A stretch of DNA of 48,189 nt from Nocardia asiatica NBRC 100129 (GTDB lineage: Bacteria > Actinomycetota > Actinomycetes > Mycobacteriales > Mycobacteriaceae): positions 1 through 48,189 of the forward strand of contig NZ_BAFS01000277.1 of the NCBI RefSeq assembly GCF_000308415.1, written 5' to 3'. Position 1 is the stretch's first letter. Each line of letters begins with the position of its first letter. This document shows positions 1 through 8,124 of this stretch, piece after piece. The notes beneath the pieces are model-generated. The model worked only from the letters and a program-made list of their open reading frames with translations. It was not told where the DNA came from and did no database searches. Both the position numbers and the translations under genes were made by a program.

Positions 1-287
1 GGGGCACCCTGGCGCTGGTCGCGCTGCGCGAAGGCCCCTACCGTTTCAGCGCTCTGCGCAGGCGGGTCGAGGGCGTGAGCGAGCGCATGCTGTCGCAGAC
101 CCTCCAGGCCTTGGAACGCGACGGCATGGTGCATCGGGAAGTGCTGGAGACGATCCCGCCGCGGGTCGAGTACACCCTCACGGAACTGGGCGCGGAGGTT
201 GCCGCGCACCTCGAGGCACTGATCCAGGTGCTGGAAACCAACATGCCGCGCGTGCGCGAGGCCCAAGCGGCCTACCACCGCGATTGA
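1..287 (+). CDS. HxlR-family winged-helix regulator, 5' partial
   Basis: The open frame enters from the left edge, reading from base 3, and stops at TGA 285-287. The visible 94 residues show the HxlR winged-helix pattern: a short strand-helix (GPYRFSALRRRV), the recognition-helix region VSERMLSQTLQALERDGMVHR, and a wing ending YTLTELGAEV. A C-terminal helix follows. HxlR proteins are one-domain DNA-binding regulators, often of redox or aldehyde-responsive neighbours. The missing N-terminus would carry the conserved early cysteine and first helix, so any redox role cannot be judged. The next gene follows after 43 bases on the same strand and could be a target or operon partner, which is inference only. 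Confidence 0.88.
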   Translation, partial: GTLALVALREGPYRFSALRRRVEGVSERMLSQTLQALERDGMVHREVLETIPPRVEYTLTELGAEVAAHLEALIQVLETNMPRVREAQAAYHRD

Positions 288-330
288 ACCGCGCCGGGAA
301 GAGACCGGCGTCACCCCGGGTTACACGGGC

Positions 331-759
331 ATGGAACTCGCCGCCGCAATAGATTTCGCGCGTGACCACCGCCGGTCCGTGCTCACCACGATCCGCCGCA
401 ACGGACGCCCGCAACTGTCCAACGTGCTGCACGTCGTCGGGGCCGACGGCCGCATTCGCATCTCCATCACCGCCGACCGGGCGAAGTATCACAACCTCGT
501 GCGCGACCCGTGGGCGGCGCTGCACGTGACTCGCGAGGACTTCTTCGCCTACGCCGTGCTCGAAGGCACGGTGGAACTCACCCCCGTGGCCGCCGCACCC
601 GACGATCCCACCGTCGACGCGCTCGTGGACTACTACCGCACCGCCAACGGCGAGCATCCCGACTGGGACGAGTACCGCGAAGCGATGGTCACCGATCGCC
701 GCGCGTTGGTCCTGTTCACCCCGACGCACGCCTACGGCATGCTCCCGCCCGCGAACTGA
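331..759 (+). CDS. PPOX-class F420-dependent/flavin split-barrel protein
   Basis: The 142-residue protein matches the pyridoxamine-5'-phosphate-oxidase-like split beta-barrel family in length and pattern: a start like FARDHRRSVLTTIRRNGRPQLSNV, a central strand ITADRAKYHNLVRDPWAALHV, and a C-terminal DRRALVLFTPTHAYGM. In actinobacteria such proteins (Rv1155-like) bind F420 or FMN and reduce small substrates. The substrate cannot be read from sequence. It lies 43 bases behind the HxlR regulator and converges on the minus-strand deacetylase gene. The ATG at 331 gives the usual family length. Confidence 0.85.
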   Translation: MELAAAIDFARDHRRSVLTTIRRNGRPQLSNVLHVVGADGRIRISITADRAKYHNLVRDPWAALHVTREDFFAYAVLEGTVELTPVAAAPDDPTVDALVDYYRTANGEHPDWDEYREAMVTDRRALVLFTPTHAYGMLPPAN

Positions 760-769
760 ATCCCGAGCC

Positions 770-1477
770 TCAGCGGGACATCAGATCCGACACGGTGACG
801 AATTCGTAGCCCGCGGCCCGCAATTCGGCGACGATGCGGGGAATGGCGGCGATCGAGGGATCGGCGTGCCCGTGCATGACGTGCAGCAGGACGATCGAAC
901 CGGGGCGGACTTTGCCGAGGGTCTCGGCGACGATGTCGTCCGCGCCGGCGTCCACCCGGCCCGAATCGGGCTCGACGTCCCACGTCACGGTGACCCGGTC
1001 GTGCTCGGCGAGGTAGCGCGGCAGCACCCACAGTTTCTTGCCGTAGGGCGGGCGGAAGGTGATCGGGCCCGTGTAACCGGTCTTCCTGATCTCGGCGTCC
1101 GTGCCCTCGACTTCCTCGCGGACCGTGCCGGGCGTGACGAAGACCATCCGCCGATGGGTGTAGGTGTGGTTGCCGATCTCGTGGCCCGCCGCGGCGATCG
1201 CCCTGCCGTGCTCGGGGTGCGCGGCCAGATCACGGCCGTTCAGATAGAAAGTGGCCGGAACCTGCGCGTCGGCGAGCACTTTCAACACTTCCGGCGCACG
1301 CTCGGACGGGCCGTCGTCCAGGGTCAGCGCGACCACTCTCGCGTCGGTGTGCACCCGGCTGACCACGTGCCCGGCCAATTGGAAGGTGCGCGCTTTCATC
1401 AAGTAGAAGGTGCCCGTCCCCAGCAGCACCACCACGACGAGCACCGGCACACTTCCGATCAGCCACCTGCGAAACAT
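770..1477 (-). CDS. Membrane-anchored polysaccharide deacetylase (NodB domain)
   Basis: The 235-residue protein starts with a basic end and one hydrophobic segment (about residues 7-26), consistent with a signal anchor, and continues into a NodB homology domain. Visible motifs are the catalytic-base/metal Asp pair in ALTLDDGPSE, the metal-binding histidines in GNHTYTH, and FRPPYG. These are motifs 1-3 of carbohydrate esterase family 4, which removes N-acetyl groups from peptidoglycan, chitin or similar sugars outside the cell. A C-terminal IVLLHVMHG resembles motif 5. The substrate is unknown. Its 3' end converges on the PPOX gene with about 10 bases between stops. The gene is downstream of lpd but is separated from it by a strong hairpin. 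Confidence 0.88.
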   Translation of the reverse strand: MFRRWLIGSVPVLVVVVLLGTGTFYLMKARTFQLAGHVVSRVHTDARVVALTLDDGPSERAPEVLKVLADAQVPATFYLNGRDLAAHPEHGRAIAAAGHEIGNHTYTHRRMVFVTPGTVREEVEGTDAEIRKTGYTGPITFRPPYGKKLWVLPRYLAEHDRVTVTWDVEPDSGRVDAGADDIVAETLGKVRPGSIVLLHVMHGHADPSIAAIPRIVAELRAAGYEFVTVSDLMSR

Positions 1478-1559
1478 GCACGCTGTATAGCAGATCGTCC
1501 GCGCCGACGCCGACCGGCGACCACCCTACCCGCGCGGAAACCCATTGCCCGGCAGAGGA

Positions 1560-1592
1560 AAAGGGCGTGCGGTCGAGGACCGCACGCCCTTT
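1560..1592 (-). terminator. Hairpin terminator after lpd
   Basis: A perfect 15-bp stem (1560-1574 with 1578-1592) has a 3-base loop. Read on the minus strand it is followed by TTTTCC, and it starts 14 bases after the lpd stop codon. This fits an intrinsic terminator separating lpd from the deacetylase gene. Confidence 0.8.
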
Positions 1593-1605
1593 CTCCGTAA
1601 CCGGA

Positions 1606-3009
1606 TCAGAAGTTGATCATGTGGCCGGCCAGGCCGTGTAAGGCTTCCTGGAGGGCCTCGCTGAGCGTCGGGTGGGTGTGCACATTGCGCGTCAACTCGT
1701 TGACCGTCAGGTCCCACTTCTGCGCGAGGGTGAGCTCGGGCAGCAGCTCCGACACATCCGGACCGATGAGGTGCCCGCCGATCAGCTCGCCGTACTTCGC
1801 GTCGGCGACCAGCTTGACGAAACCGGTCGGGTCGCCCAAGCCGTGCGCCTTGCCGTTGGCGGTGAACGGGAAGGTCGCCACCTTCACGTCGTAGCCCTCG
1901 TCGCGCGCCTGCTGCTCGGTCAGACCGAAGCTGGCGACCTGCGGCTGACAGAATGTGGCGCGCGGCATCATCCGATAGTCGCCCAGGGTGACGGTCTCCG
2001 CACCCGCGATGGTCTCGGCCGCGACCACACCTTGGGCCTCCGCGACGTGCGCGAGCTGCAGCTTGCCGGTGACGTCGCCGATCGCGTAGATGTGCGGCAC
2101 GTTGGTGCGCATGTAGTCATCGATCCCGATCGCGCCGCGATCGGTGACCTGCACGCCGGTGGACTCCAAGCCATAGCCGTCGACGCGCGGCGCGAACCCG
2201 ACCGCCTGCAGGACCTTGTCGACGGTGACGGTCTCGACCGAACCGGACTTGTTGTCCTTGATCGACACGGTGACCTTGGCGCCGTCGTCCTCGATGGACT
2301 GCACGGCCGCACCGGTGGTGATGGTGATGCCGAGCTTCTTGTACTGCTTGGTGATCTCCTTGGAGACGTCCGCGTCCTCGTTGGGCAGCGCGCGATCGAG
2401 GAACTCCACGATGCGCACGTCGACGCCGTAGTTCTTCAGCACGTAGCCGAACTCCATGCCGATCGCGCCCGCGCCGACGATGAGGATCGAGCCGGGCAGA
2501 TCGCGGGTGAGGATCTGCTCCTCGTAGGTGACCACGTTGGCGCTGAGCCGGGTGCCGGGCAGCAGCTTGGTGACGGTGCCCGCCGCGATGATCGCGTTGT
2601 CGAAGGTGACCGTCTCGGTGCCGCCCTTGGAGAGCTCGACCGAGAGCGAGTTCGGGCCGGTGAAGGTGCCCTTGCCGTCGAACTCGTCGATCTTGTTCTT
2701 CTTCATCAGGAAGTGGACGCCCTTGACCCGGCCGTCGGCGACCTTGCGGCTGCGGTCGAAGGCGACCCCGAAGTCGAAGTTCACCTCACCGGAGATGCCG
2801 AAGGTCTTCGCCTCCTTGGTGAAGATGTGGGCGAGTTCGGCGTTGCGCAGCAGCGCCTTGGACGGGATGCAGCCCACGTTCAGGCACACACCGCCCCAGT
2901 ATTTCTGCTCGACGATCGCTGTTCGCAGGCCGAGTTGAGCGGCGCGGATCGCGGCGACGTATCCGCCGGGACCAGCACCGAGAACGACGACATCGTAGTG
3001 GGAAGTCAC
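1606..3009 (-). CDS. lpdA: Dihydrolipoyl dehydrogenase
   Basis: This 467-residue flavoprotein reoxidises dihydrolipoamide with NAD+ and serves as E3 of the pyruvate and 2-oxoglutarate dehydrogenase complexes; in mycobacteria Lpd also joins the peroxidase system. Visible features are the FAD Rossmann motif GAGPGG (residues 11-16), the redox-active disulfide GGVCLNVGC (Cys42 and Cys47), a second nucleotide motif GAGAIGMEFG, the FAD contact YAIGDVTG, and the C-terminal His-Glu pair in HTHPTLSEALQEA. Length is normal. The start is GTG at 3009. It is transcribed divergently from the AraC-type regulator and ends at a strong terminator. Confidence 0.97.
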   Translation of the reverse strand: MTSHYDVVVLGAGPGGYVAAIRAAQLGLRTAIVEQKYWGGVCLNVGCIPSKALLRNAELAHIFTKEAKTFGISGEVNFDFGVAFDRSRKVADGRVKGVHFLMKKNKIDEFDGKGTFTGPNSLSVELSKGGTETVTFDNAIIAAGTVTKLLPGTRLSANVVTYEEQILTRDLPGSILIVGAGAIGMEFGYVLKNYGVDVRIVEFLDRALPNEDADVSKEITKQYKKLGITITTGAAVQSIEDDGAKVTVSIKDNKSGSVETVTVDKVLQAVGFAPRVDGYGLESTGVQVTDRGAIGIDDYMRTNVPHIYAIGDVTGKLQLAHVAEAQGVVAAETIAGAETVTLGDYRMMPRATFCQPQVASFGLTEQQARDEGYDVKVATFPFTANGKAHGLGDPTGFVKLVADAKYGELIGGHLIGPDVSELLPELTLAQKWDLTVNELTRNVHTHPTLSEALQEALHGLAGHMINF

Positions 3010-3140
3010 GAACCGAGCCTAACTCTGTAGCGGGGAGTTCACCCACCCATCCCCCACCACAGTGAGGCGTGGACCACACAGCGCCGGAAACTTCCAGTCA
3101 GCGGGAAGAACGGGGCGCATCCGTGGGGTTAGCATGCCGC

Positions 3141-4196
3141 GTGAACAGCCGTGGCGACCAGCATTCGGCACCCTCGCCCGCCGCTTCGCCGCATCCGCTG
3201 GACGGGACCGCCTCCACGCACCTGACGCGACTGGTGCGCGACGCCGCCCGAGCCGCGGGAGTCGGAGCCGACCGCTTGGCCGCCGTCACCGGCACCGACG
3301 ACATCGCGCTCGCCAGCGAACTGAACCGGATACCGCTGCCGTCCCTGCTGCGACTGTGGGAATTGCTCACCCAGACCGCGTCAGGGCCCGGCGCCGGGCT
3401 CGCCGTCGCCGCCGCCGCACCCCTCGGCACCCTGACCACCTGGGATTATCTGGTCACCAACGGGCGGACGCTGGTGGATTCCCTCCGCGCGGCCCAGCCG
3501 TATCACCGCTTGGTCACCGCGGCCGCCGAACGCCTCGACCTGAACGACGACGGCGGACTGACCGTCGCCTTCCACACCACCGCGCCGGACCCGGCGGCCA
3601 CGGTGATCGCCGAATACGTGCTCGCCTATTACCTGCGCCGGGCCCGCGAGGCCACGGGCCGTCTCGTGGTTCCCACGCGAGTCACCTTCAGCGGTCCCGC
3701 ACCGGCCGAGCACCGGGTTCTCACCGAGGCCTTCGGCACCGCCCGCATCGACTTCGACGCCGCTTCCGACGCGATCACCTTCGCCGAGGCCGACGCCCGC
3801 GCACCGCTGGTGCACGCCGATCCCCGGCTGGCCGACCTGCTGCGCAGTCACGCCGACTTGGTGCTCGCCACCGCCCGGCCGCTGCCGGTACCGCTGGAGG
3901 CGTTCCGGATCGCGCTCGCCGCGGCGATCGATGAGGGCGAGCCGTCGCTGGCCGCCGTCGCCCGCCGCCTGACCGTGAGCACCCGCACGTTGCAGCGCCA
4001 GCTGGCCGAGCAGGACACGACATGGCGCCAGGAATACGACCTCGCCCGTTACGAGCAGGCGCGCGCCTTGCTCGCCGAGGGCCGCCTGACCACGGCCGCG
4101 ATCGCGAGACGACTCGGATACACCGACGATCGGGCGTTACGCAAGGCGTATCACCGGTGGAGCGGATCGTCCCCGTCACAAGCGCGAGAGAGATAG
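3141..4196 (+). CDS. AraC-family transcriptional regulator
   Basis: The protein has an N-terminal arabinose-binding-like region (the domain that precedes the HTH in OruR/ArgR-type AraC proteins, e.g. LWELLTQTASGPGAGLAVA) and a C-terminal AraC double helix-turn-helix, with SLAAVARRLTVSTRTLQRQL as the first HTH and TTAAIARRLGYTDDRALRKAYHRWSGSSPSQAR as the second. I chose GTG 3141 (351 residues); an upstream GTG at 3069 in the same frame would add 24 residues of unconvincing sequence. It sits 129 bases upstream of the quinone-oxidoreductase-like gene on the same strand, so control of that gene is a plausible inference. The inducer is unknown. Confidence 0.88.
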   Translation: MNSRGDQHSAPSPAASPHPLDGTASTHLTRLVRDAARAAGVGADRLAAVTGTDDIALASELNRIPLPSLLRLWELLTQTASGPGAGLAVAAAAPLGTLTTWDYLVTNGRTLVDSLRAAQPYHRLVTAAAERLDLNDDGGLTVAFHTTAPDPAATVIAEYVLAYYLRRAREATGRLVVPTRVTFSGPAPAEHRVLTEAFGTARIDFDAASDAITFAEADARAPLVHADPRLADLLRSHADLVLATARPLPVPLEAFRIALAAAIDEGEPSLAAVARRLTVSTRTLQRQLAEQDTTWRQEYDLARYEQARALLAEGRLTTAAIARRLGYTDDRALRKAYHRWSGSSPSQARER

Positions 4197-4325
4197 GGCA
4201 GACCATGCCCCGGTGAAGGGCGGCGCGTCCGGACCGGTTGATGGCGGCGCGGGACCTGGGAGCGGAAGCGGAGCGCTCATAGCGTCATCTGCACCGCATC
4301 GCATCCATTCGGAAAGGCACCCGTC

Positions 4326-5350
4326 ATGACCGAGACCACCTCGCCCCTCCCGACCGCCGCGCGTGAGATCCACCTCGCCGCGCGGCCGGTCGGCGCGCCG
4401 GCCGCCGCGAATTTCGCCCTGGTCGAACGGCCGATCCCCGCCCTTGCCGACGGACAGATCCTGGTGCGCAACACCTGGATGTCCGTCGACCCGTACATGC
4501 GCGGCCGGATGGACGACCGCCCCTCCTATATCCCGCCGTTCCAGGTGGGCGCGGTCATGGAGGGCTCGGCGCTGGGCGAGGTGATCACGTCGGCCGCCGC
4601 GGCCGTTCCGGTGGGCGCCACCGTTACCCACTTCGCCGGATGGCGCGACTACGCGGTGGTCGACGCCGCCACCGCCACACCCGTGGACACCTCGCTCGCC
4701 GCACCGCAGCACTACCTCGGCGCGCTCGGCACCACCGGCCTGACCGCGTACGCGGCGCTGACCGACGTGGCGCGGGTCGAGCCGGGCGACACCGTGTTCG
4801 TCTCCGCGGCGGCGGGCGCGGTCGGCAGCGTGGCGGGCCAGATCGCCAAGGCGCTCGGAGCGGGGCGGGTCATCGGGTCGGCGGGCGGCGCGGCCAAGAC
4901 CGCCCTGCTGCTCGATGAGTTCGGCTTCGACGCCGCCGTCGACTACCGGCGAGGTGATCTCGCGGGACAGTTGACGGCGGTCGCTCCTGAAGGCATCGAT
5001 GTGTACCTCGACAGCGTCGGCGCCGAACACCTGCGCGTCGCGGTGGAGGCCATGCGCCCCCGGGGCCGCGTCGCGCTGGTCGGCGCCATCAGCGGCTACA
5101 ACGGCGCGAACGCGGACCCTGGCCCGGACCTGTACCTGGCCGCGATCAAGGAAATTTCTCTGCGCGGCATGCTGGTCAGCAGCTATTTTCCGATCTTCGG
5201 CGAGTACATCGCCAAAGCCGCGGGCTGGCTGGCCGACGGCACCCTGCGCACCGGCAGACCGTGTACGACGGTCTGGACCAGGCCCCCGCCGCCTTCCTCG
5301 GCGTGCTCTCCGGAGCCAACATCGGCAAGATGCTGGTCCGCCTGGCGTGA
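4326..5350 (+). CDS. MDR-family NADP-dependent oxidoreductase with C-terminal frameshift
   Basis: The frame from ATG 4326 encodes a zinc-free medium-chain reductase of the leukotriene B4 dehydrogenase/curcumin reductase type: NTWMSVDPYMRGRM near residue 60, the nucleotide motif SAAAGAVGSVAGQIAK, and the LDSVGAEHL and GAISGYN segments. It aligns with the family up to LADGTLRTG (about base 5255). The expected ending, QTVYDGLDQAPAAFLGV then LSGANIGKMLVRLA-stop, is present in another frame at 5255-5350, reached as if one base were missing near 5253-5256. Unshifted translation runs on as low-complexity sequence to 5552, antisense to the next gene. This is either a recent frameshift mutation or an assembly/sequencing error. 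The feature end assumes the corrected frame. Confidence 0.85.
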
Positions 5351-5382
5351 TCACCCCTCGACGCCAACCGCACTGATCGGAT

Positions 5383-5757
5383 TCAGGACAGCAGGCGGTC
5401 ACAGATACTGGCGTCGGCGCCGCGACCATATGCCCGCTCGATATCGGAGTAATCCGGATCGACCTTGTCCAGGTAATACGGGACAAGGGCGGCCTCGACG
5501 CTACCGCACACCCATTTCTCGCCGGTGTCGCTGTTTTCCATTTGGAAGGTGATCATGTGCCAACCGGCCAACGGGGCACCCGCCGAGGCCGTACATTCCC
5601 GCCCTTTCACGGATCCGAAGTGCGGTTGGTCGAGCGTGTACTTGCACGTGTAGGTCGGCAGGGCTTGCGCCGCGGCGGTGGGTGTGGTGGCCAGACCGGC
5701 GGCAGCGGCCAGCAGGATCGCGGGCAGCCCGAGGCGGAGAAGGGAGGTTGTGATCAT
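5383..5757 (-). CDS. Small secreted four-cysteine protein (paralogue 1)
   Basis: The ATG at 5757 gives 124 residues with a clear Sec signal peptide (MITTSLLRLGLPAILLAAAA to TPTAAAQA) and a mature part of about 90 residues. The mature part has four cysteines, in YTCKYT, GRECTAS, KWVCG and SICDR, which could form two disulfides. I do not recognise a named family. It is clearly paralogous to the gene immediately upstream (5831-6205): same length, same signal-peptide pattern, the shared LPTYTCKYT, CTAS-GAPL, MENS-TGEKW-CG and cysteine spacing. The frame also extends upstream to 6003, but that region is antisense-like shadow. Function is unknown; it is an exported, probably disulfide-bonded protein. 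Confidence 0.8.
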   Translation of the reverse strand: MITTSLLRLGLPAILLAAAAGLATTPTAAAQALPTYTCKYTLDQPHFGSVKGRECTASAGAPLAGWHMITFQMENSDTGEKWVCGSVEAALVPYYLDKVDPDYSDIERAYGRGADASICDRLLS

Positions 5758-5830
5758 CGCGGTTCTCGTCCTGAATCGAAATCGGTGACTAGGGGAAGCG
5801 GTTCGCGCGTGCATTGCCGGCGGCGCGCGG

Positions 5831-6205
5831 TCAGATCGGGCGGCAGTTGCTCGCGTCCACCCCGGCGTTGAGCACCTGTTCCGCGTCGTTCTGCGACATG
5901 CCCGGGTGAATCGGATTGTCGAAGTACACGAACGCGCCACCGCATTCCCATTTCTCACCGGTGACGCTGTTCTCCATCCGGACGGGGTGGAAATATATGT
6001 CATCCAGCGGGGCGCCCGGCGACGCCGTGCACTTGCGCCCTTTCATCGAGTTCAATACCACGAAGTAATGCTCGATCGGCGTGTACTTGCACGTATAAGT
6101 CGGCAGTGGGGGTTGCGCCGTGGCAGTGGGCGCGGTCACCGAACCGGCGACAGCGGCCAGCACGAGCGCGGGCAGCCCCAGCAGGGCGAGACGGGTTGTG
6201 ATCAT
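5831..6205 (-). CDS. Small secreted four-cysteine protein (paralogue 2)
   Basis: The ATG at 6205 follows an AGGAG ribosome-binding site and gives 124 residues. A signal peptide (MITTRLALLGLPALVLAAVA, cleavage likely near ATAQ) precedes a mature part containing YTCKYT, GRKCTAS, KWECGG and SNCRP. The C-terminal third (HPGMSQNDAEQVLNAGVDASNC) differs from its paralogue 73 bases downstream, so the copies have diverged mainly there. Base composition is somewhat less GC-rich than the surroundings. No enzymatic motif is visible. Both copies probably form one transcript on the minus strand. Confidence 0.8.
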   Translation of the reverse strand: MITTRLALLGLPALVLAAVAGSVTAPTATAQPPLPTYTCKYTPIEHYFVVLNSMKGRKCTASPGAPLDDIYFHPVRMENSVTGEKWECGGAFVYFDNPIHPGMSQNDAEQVLNAGVDASNCRPI

Positions 6206-6324
6206 CGAGGCTCCTGTTCGAAATCGAATCACCGTCGATGGGAACGACTGTCGGGCATCGCAATCCGGGATCATGAAATCCCTGGATACACCGCCGGTTT
6301 CGCGATCACCCTCACCGATCGGAC

Positions 6325-6340
6325 TTAAAGGATCCTTAAC
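6325..6340. promoter_or_regulatory. AT-rich palindrome upstream of the secreted paralogues
   Basis: A near-perfect palindrome centred on AAGGATCCTT (6328-6337), flanked by TTAA, lies about 120 bases upstream of the start at 6205, between the dipeptidase stop and the paralogue pair. It could be an operator or promoter element. No regulator is adjacent and the assignment is weak. Confidence 0.25.
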
Positions 6341-6353
6341 GACCGGTAAATCG

Positions 6354-7328
6354 TCAGTCCCGCCACACCTGCGCGGCGACTCGCCGGAAATTCTCACCGA
6401 AGACCGCCGCCCGATCCGCAGGGGTGAATCCACGCCGGACCAGCGCCGCATCGAGGCCGGGCAGGTCGGCGGCGCCGAGCAGGTCTTCCGGCGGAACCCA
6501 CTGCAAAGGGCCCCATTTCGTGTACGCCTCGGAGAAGGCGTCGGGATTCTGCCGCATTTCGGCGTTGAAGTCCTCGGCGTCGAAGGAGTAGTCCGAGCCG
6601 ATCCCGATGTGCTCGATCCCGACCAGTTCGGCGCCGTACTCGATGTGCCGCGCCATCGCCTCGATCCGCTCCGCGCGCTCGCCCGCGGCATTGCGACCCA
6701 GGAAGATCCCGACGCCGTTGATTCCGATCACGCCGCCGGTCGCCGCGCAGGCTCGCGCCTGTTCGTCGGTGATGTTGCGCGGATGCTCCCACAGGGCGGC
6801 GAAGTTCGAGTGACTGTAGATCATCGGGACGACGCTCAACTCGGCCAGCTCCAGCCCGGTGCGCCGGGAGCAGTGCGAGCCGTCGGCGAACATCCCGACT
6901 TCGTTGAGGGCGTGGACGAGGTCGCGCCCGTAACCGGTGAGGCCGGTGTCCTCGGTGTCCAGGCACCCGCAGCCCGCGGCGTTGGCGTGGTTGTAGGCAG
7001 GCAGCAGCGAGCGCACGCCGAGGTCGTAGAACCGCGCGACGTTGTCCAGATCGCCTCCGAGCGGTCCGGCGTCCTCCAGATCGAACGCCAGCGCGACGAC
7101 GCCGGGCGCCCCGATGTCGTCGACGCCGTGGACCAGGCGAAACCGTCCGTCCGCCGACGCTTCCCGGCGAAAACGGTGCAGCAGCGCCAGGGAGTCCGCG
7201 GTCGACTGACGGGAATAGCCGACGTTCACCGACAGGTACGTTCCGGCGGGGTAGCGCGCGAGGTCGCCGATGCGCGCGGCGGGCGACAGCGGTAGGCAGC
7301 AGTGCTGTTCCCAGAGAAACGGTGGCAA
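6354..7328 (-). CDS. Membrane dipeptidase (peptidase family M19)
   Basis: The 324-residue protein resembles M19/renal-dipeptidase-like metallopeptidases, which cleave dipeptides using two zinc ions. Family segments are ADGSHCSRRTGLELAE, the signature-like IYSHSNFAALWEHPRNITDEQ, and GIGSDYSFDAEDF near the C-terminus. The N-terminal zinc motif, usually H-x-D, reads EQHCCLP here, so an Asp ligand seems to be replaced by Cys. The start is TTG 7328: a strong AGGAGG at 7336-7341 (minus strand) lies 7 bases upstream. No signal peptide is seen, so it is probably cytosolic. It is transcribed divergently from the AMIN-like protein. Confidence 0.88.
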   Translation of the reverse strand: MPPFLWEQHCCLPLSPAARIGDLARYPAGTYLSVNVGYSRQSTADSLALLHRFRREASADGRFRLVHGVDDIGAPGVVALAFDLEDAGPLGGDLDNVARFYDLGVRSLLPAYNHANAAGCGCLDTEDTGLTGYGRDLVHALNEVGMFADGSHCSRRTGLELAELSVVPMIYSHSNFAALWEHPRNITDEQARACAATGGVIGINGVGIFLGRNAAGERAERIEAMARHIEYGAELVGIEHIGIGSDYSFDAEDFNAEMRQNPDAFSEAYTKWGPLQWVPPEDLLGAADLPGLDAALVRRGFTPADRAAVFGENFRRVAAQVWRD

Positions 7329-7335
7329 CCTGAGG

Positions 7336-7341
7336 CCTCCT
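7336..7341 (-). promoter_or_regulatory. Shine-Dalgarno site fixing the TTG start of the dipeptidase
   Basis: On the minus strand this reads AGGAGG, 7 bases before the TTG at 7328. It supports a non-ATG start that otherwise could be doubted. Confidence 0.75.
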
Positions 7342-7548
7342 GGTCGGATCGGTACCGGATCAGCGATCCTACTGTCCGAGCCGGACGCACCTCGTCGCGC
7401 AGCAAACCCCGAGCCGCCAGAGTGGCGCGAACTGCCCGAGTTACCCGGCTAATCAATGGATTTCGGCTTTCAACCCGCGTAACGGCGCGATCCCGGCCTG
7501 CGATGCATGTTGTACATCAATCCCCTGTGCCCCGAAGGCGGTGCGACC

Positions 7549-8091
7549 ATGCGTCGCTTGCTTCTGCTGTTCTCATCCCTCGTGACATTCGCCGGCCTCT
7601 GGATCGCGCCCGCTCCCGCGTCCGCCGCCCCGGAATGCGCCTCCGGTTGGGGTTCCATCCCCAAGGTGAGCCGTGCGCAAACGCTCGCCCCGCTGACCGG
7701 CGTGCGCGCCGGACGGCACGAATGCTTCGACCGCCTGGTCTTCGACGTCGCAGGTCCGGCGCCGGGGTACCACGTCGGCTACGTCGAGCGGGTGGTCATG
7801 GACGGCTCCGGGGCGCCCGTCCCGCTGCGCGGCGGGGCGTTCCTGAGCATCACCGTCAACGCGCCCAGCTACGACGACGCGTTCACCCCCACCTACAACC
7901 CCGGCAACCGGGCCGAACTCGCCGACGTGCGGGACTACCGCACCTTCCGTCAGGTGGCCTGGGCCGGCTCCTTCGAAGGCCAGACCACGGTCGGCCTCGG
8001 CACGCGCGCCCGGTTGCCGGTCAAGGTGCACACTCTCGCCGGGCCGGGCAGCGGATCGCGCGTGGTGGTCGACGTGGCACACACCTGGTGA
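7549..8091 (+). CDS. Secreted AMIN-like domain protein
   Basis: From ATG 7549 the protein has 180 residues: a signal peptide (MRRLLLLFSSLVTFAGLWIA to ASAAPEC) and one domain resembling the AMIN-like domain of actinobacterial secreted proteins, with WGSIPK, the GRHECFDRLVFDVAG core, VGYVERVVMDGSG, and a C-terminal GSRVVVDVAHTW. Paralogues in Nocardia and Mycobacterium are exported or lipid-anchored and have no assigned enzyme activity. An in-frame ATG at 7507 would add 14 residues before the signal peptide and is less likely. The prolyl oligopeptidase gene follows after 33 bases. Confidence 0.85.
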   Translation: MRRLLLLFSSLVTFAGLWIAPAPASAAPECASGWGSIPKVSRAQTLAPLTGVRAGRHECFDRLVFDVAGPAPGYHVGYVERVVMDGSGAPVPLRGGAFLSITVNAPSYDDAFTPTYNPGNRAELADVRDYRTFRQVAWAGSFEGQTTVGLGTRARLPVKVHTLAGPGSGSRVVVDVAHTW

Positions 8092-8124
8092 CCCCGCTGC
8101 GCGCGGTTCGGCGACAATGTGGGG

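Noticed and set aside
178..729. 183-codon minus-strand frame opposite the HxlR and PPOX genes
   Set aside because: It is a GC-rich shadow of two well-supported plus-strand genes and has low-complexity composition.
1672..3030. 452-codon plus-strand frame across lpd
   Set aside because: Antisense to a certain dihydrolipoyl dehydrogenase; repeats of DVL, GDR and similar mark a shadow frame.
4176..5486. 436-codon minus-strand frame across the oxidoreductase
   Set aside because: Arg/Gly-rich shadow; the plus-strand family motifs are decisive.
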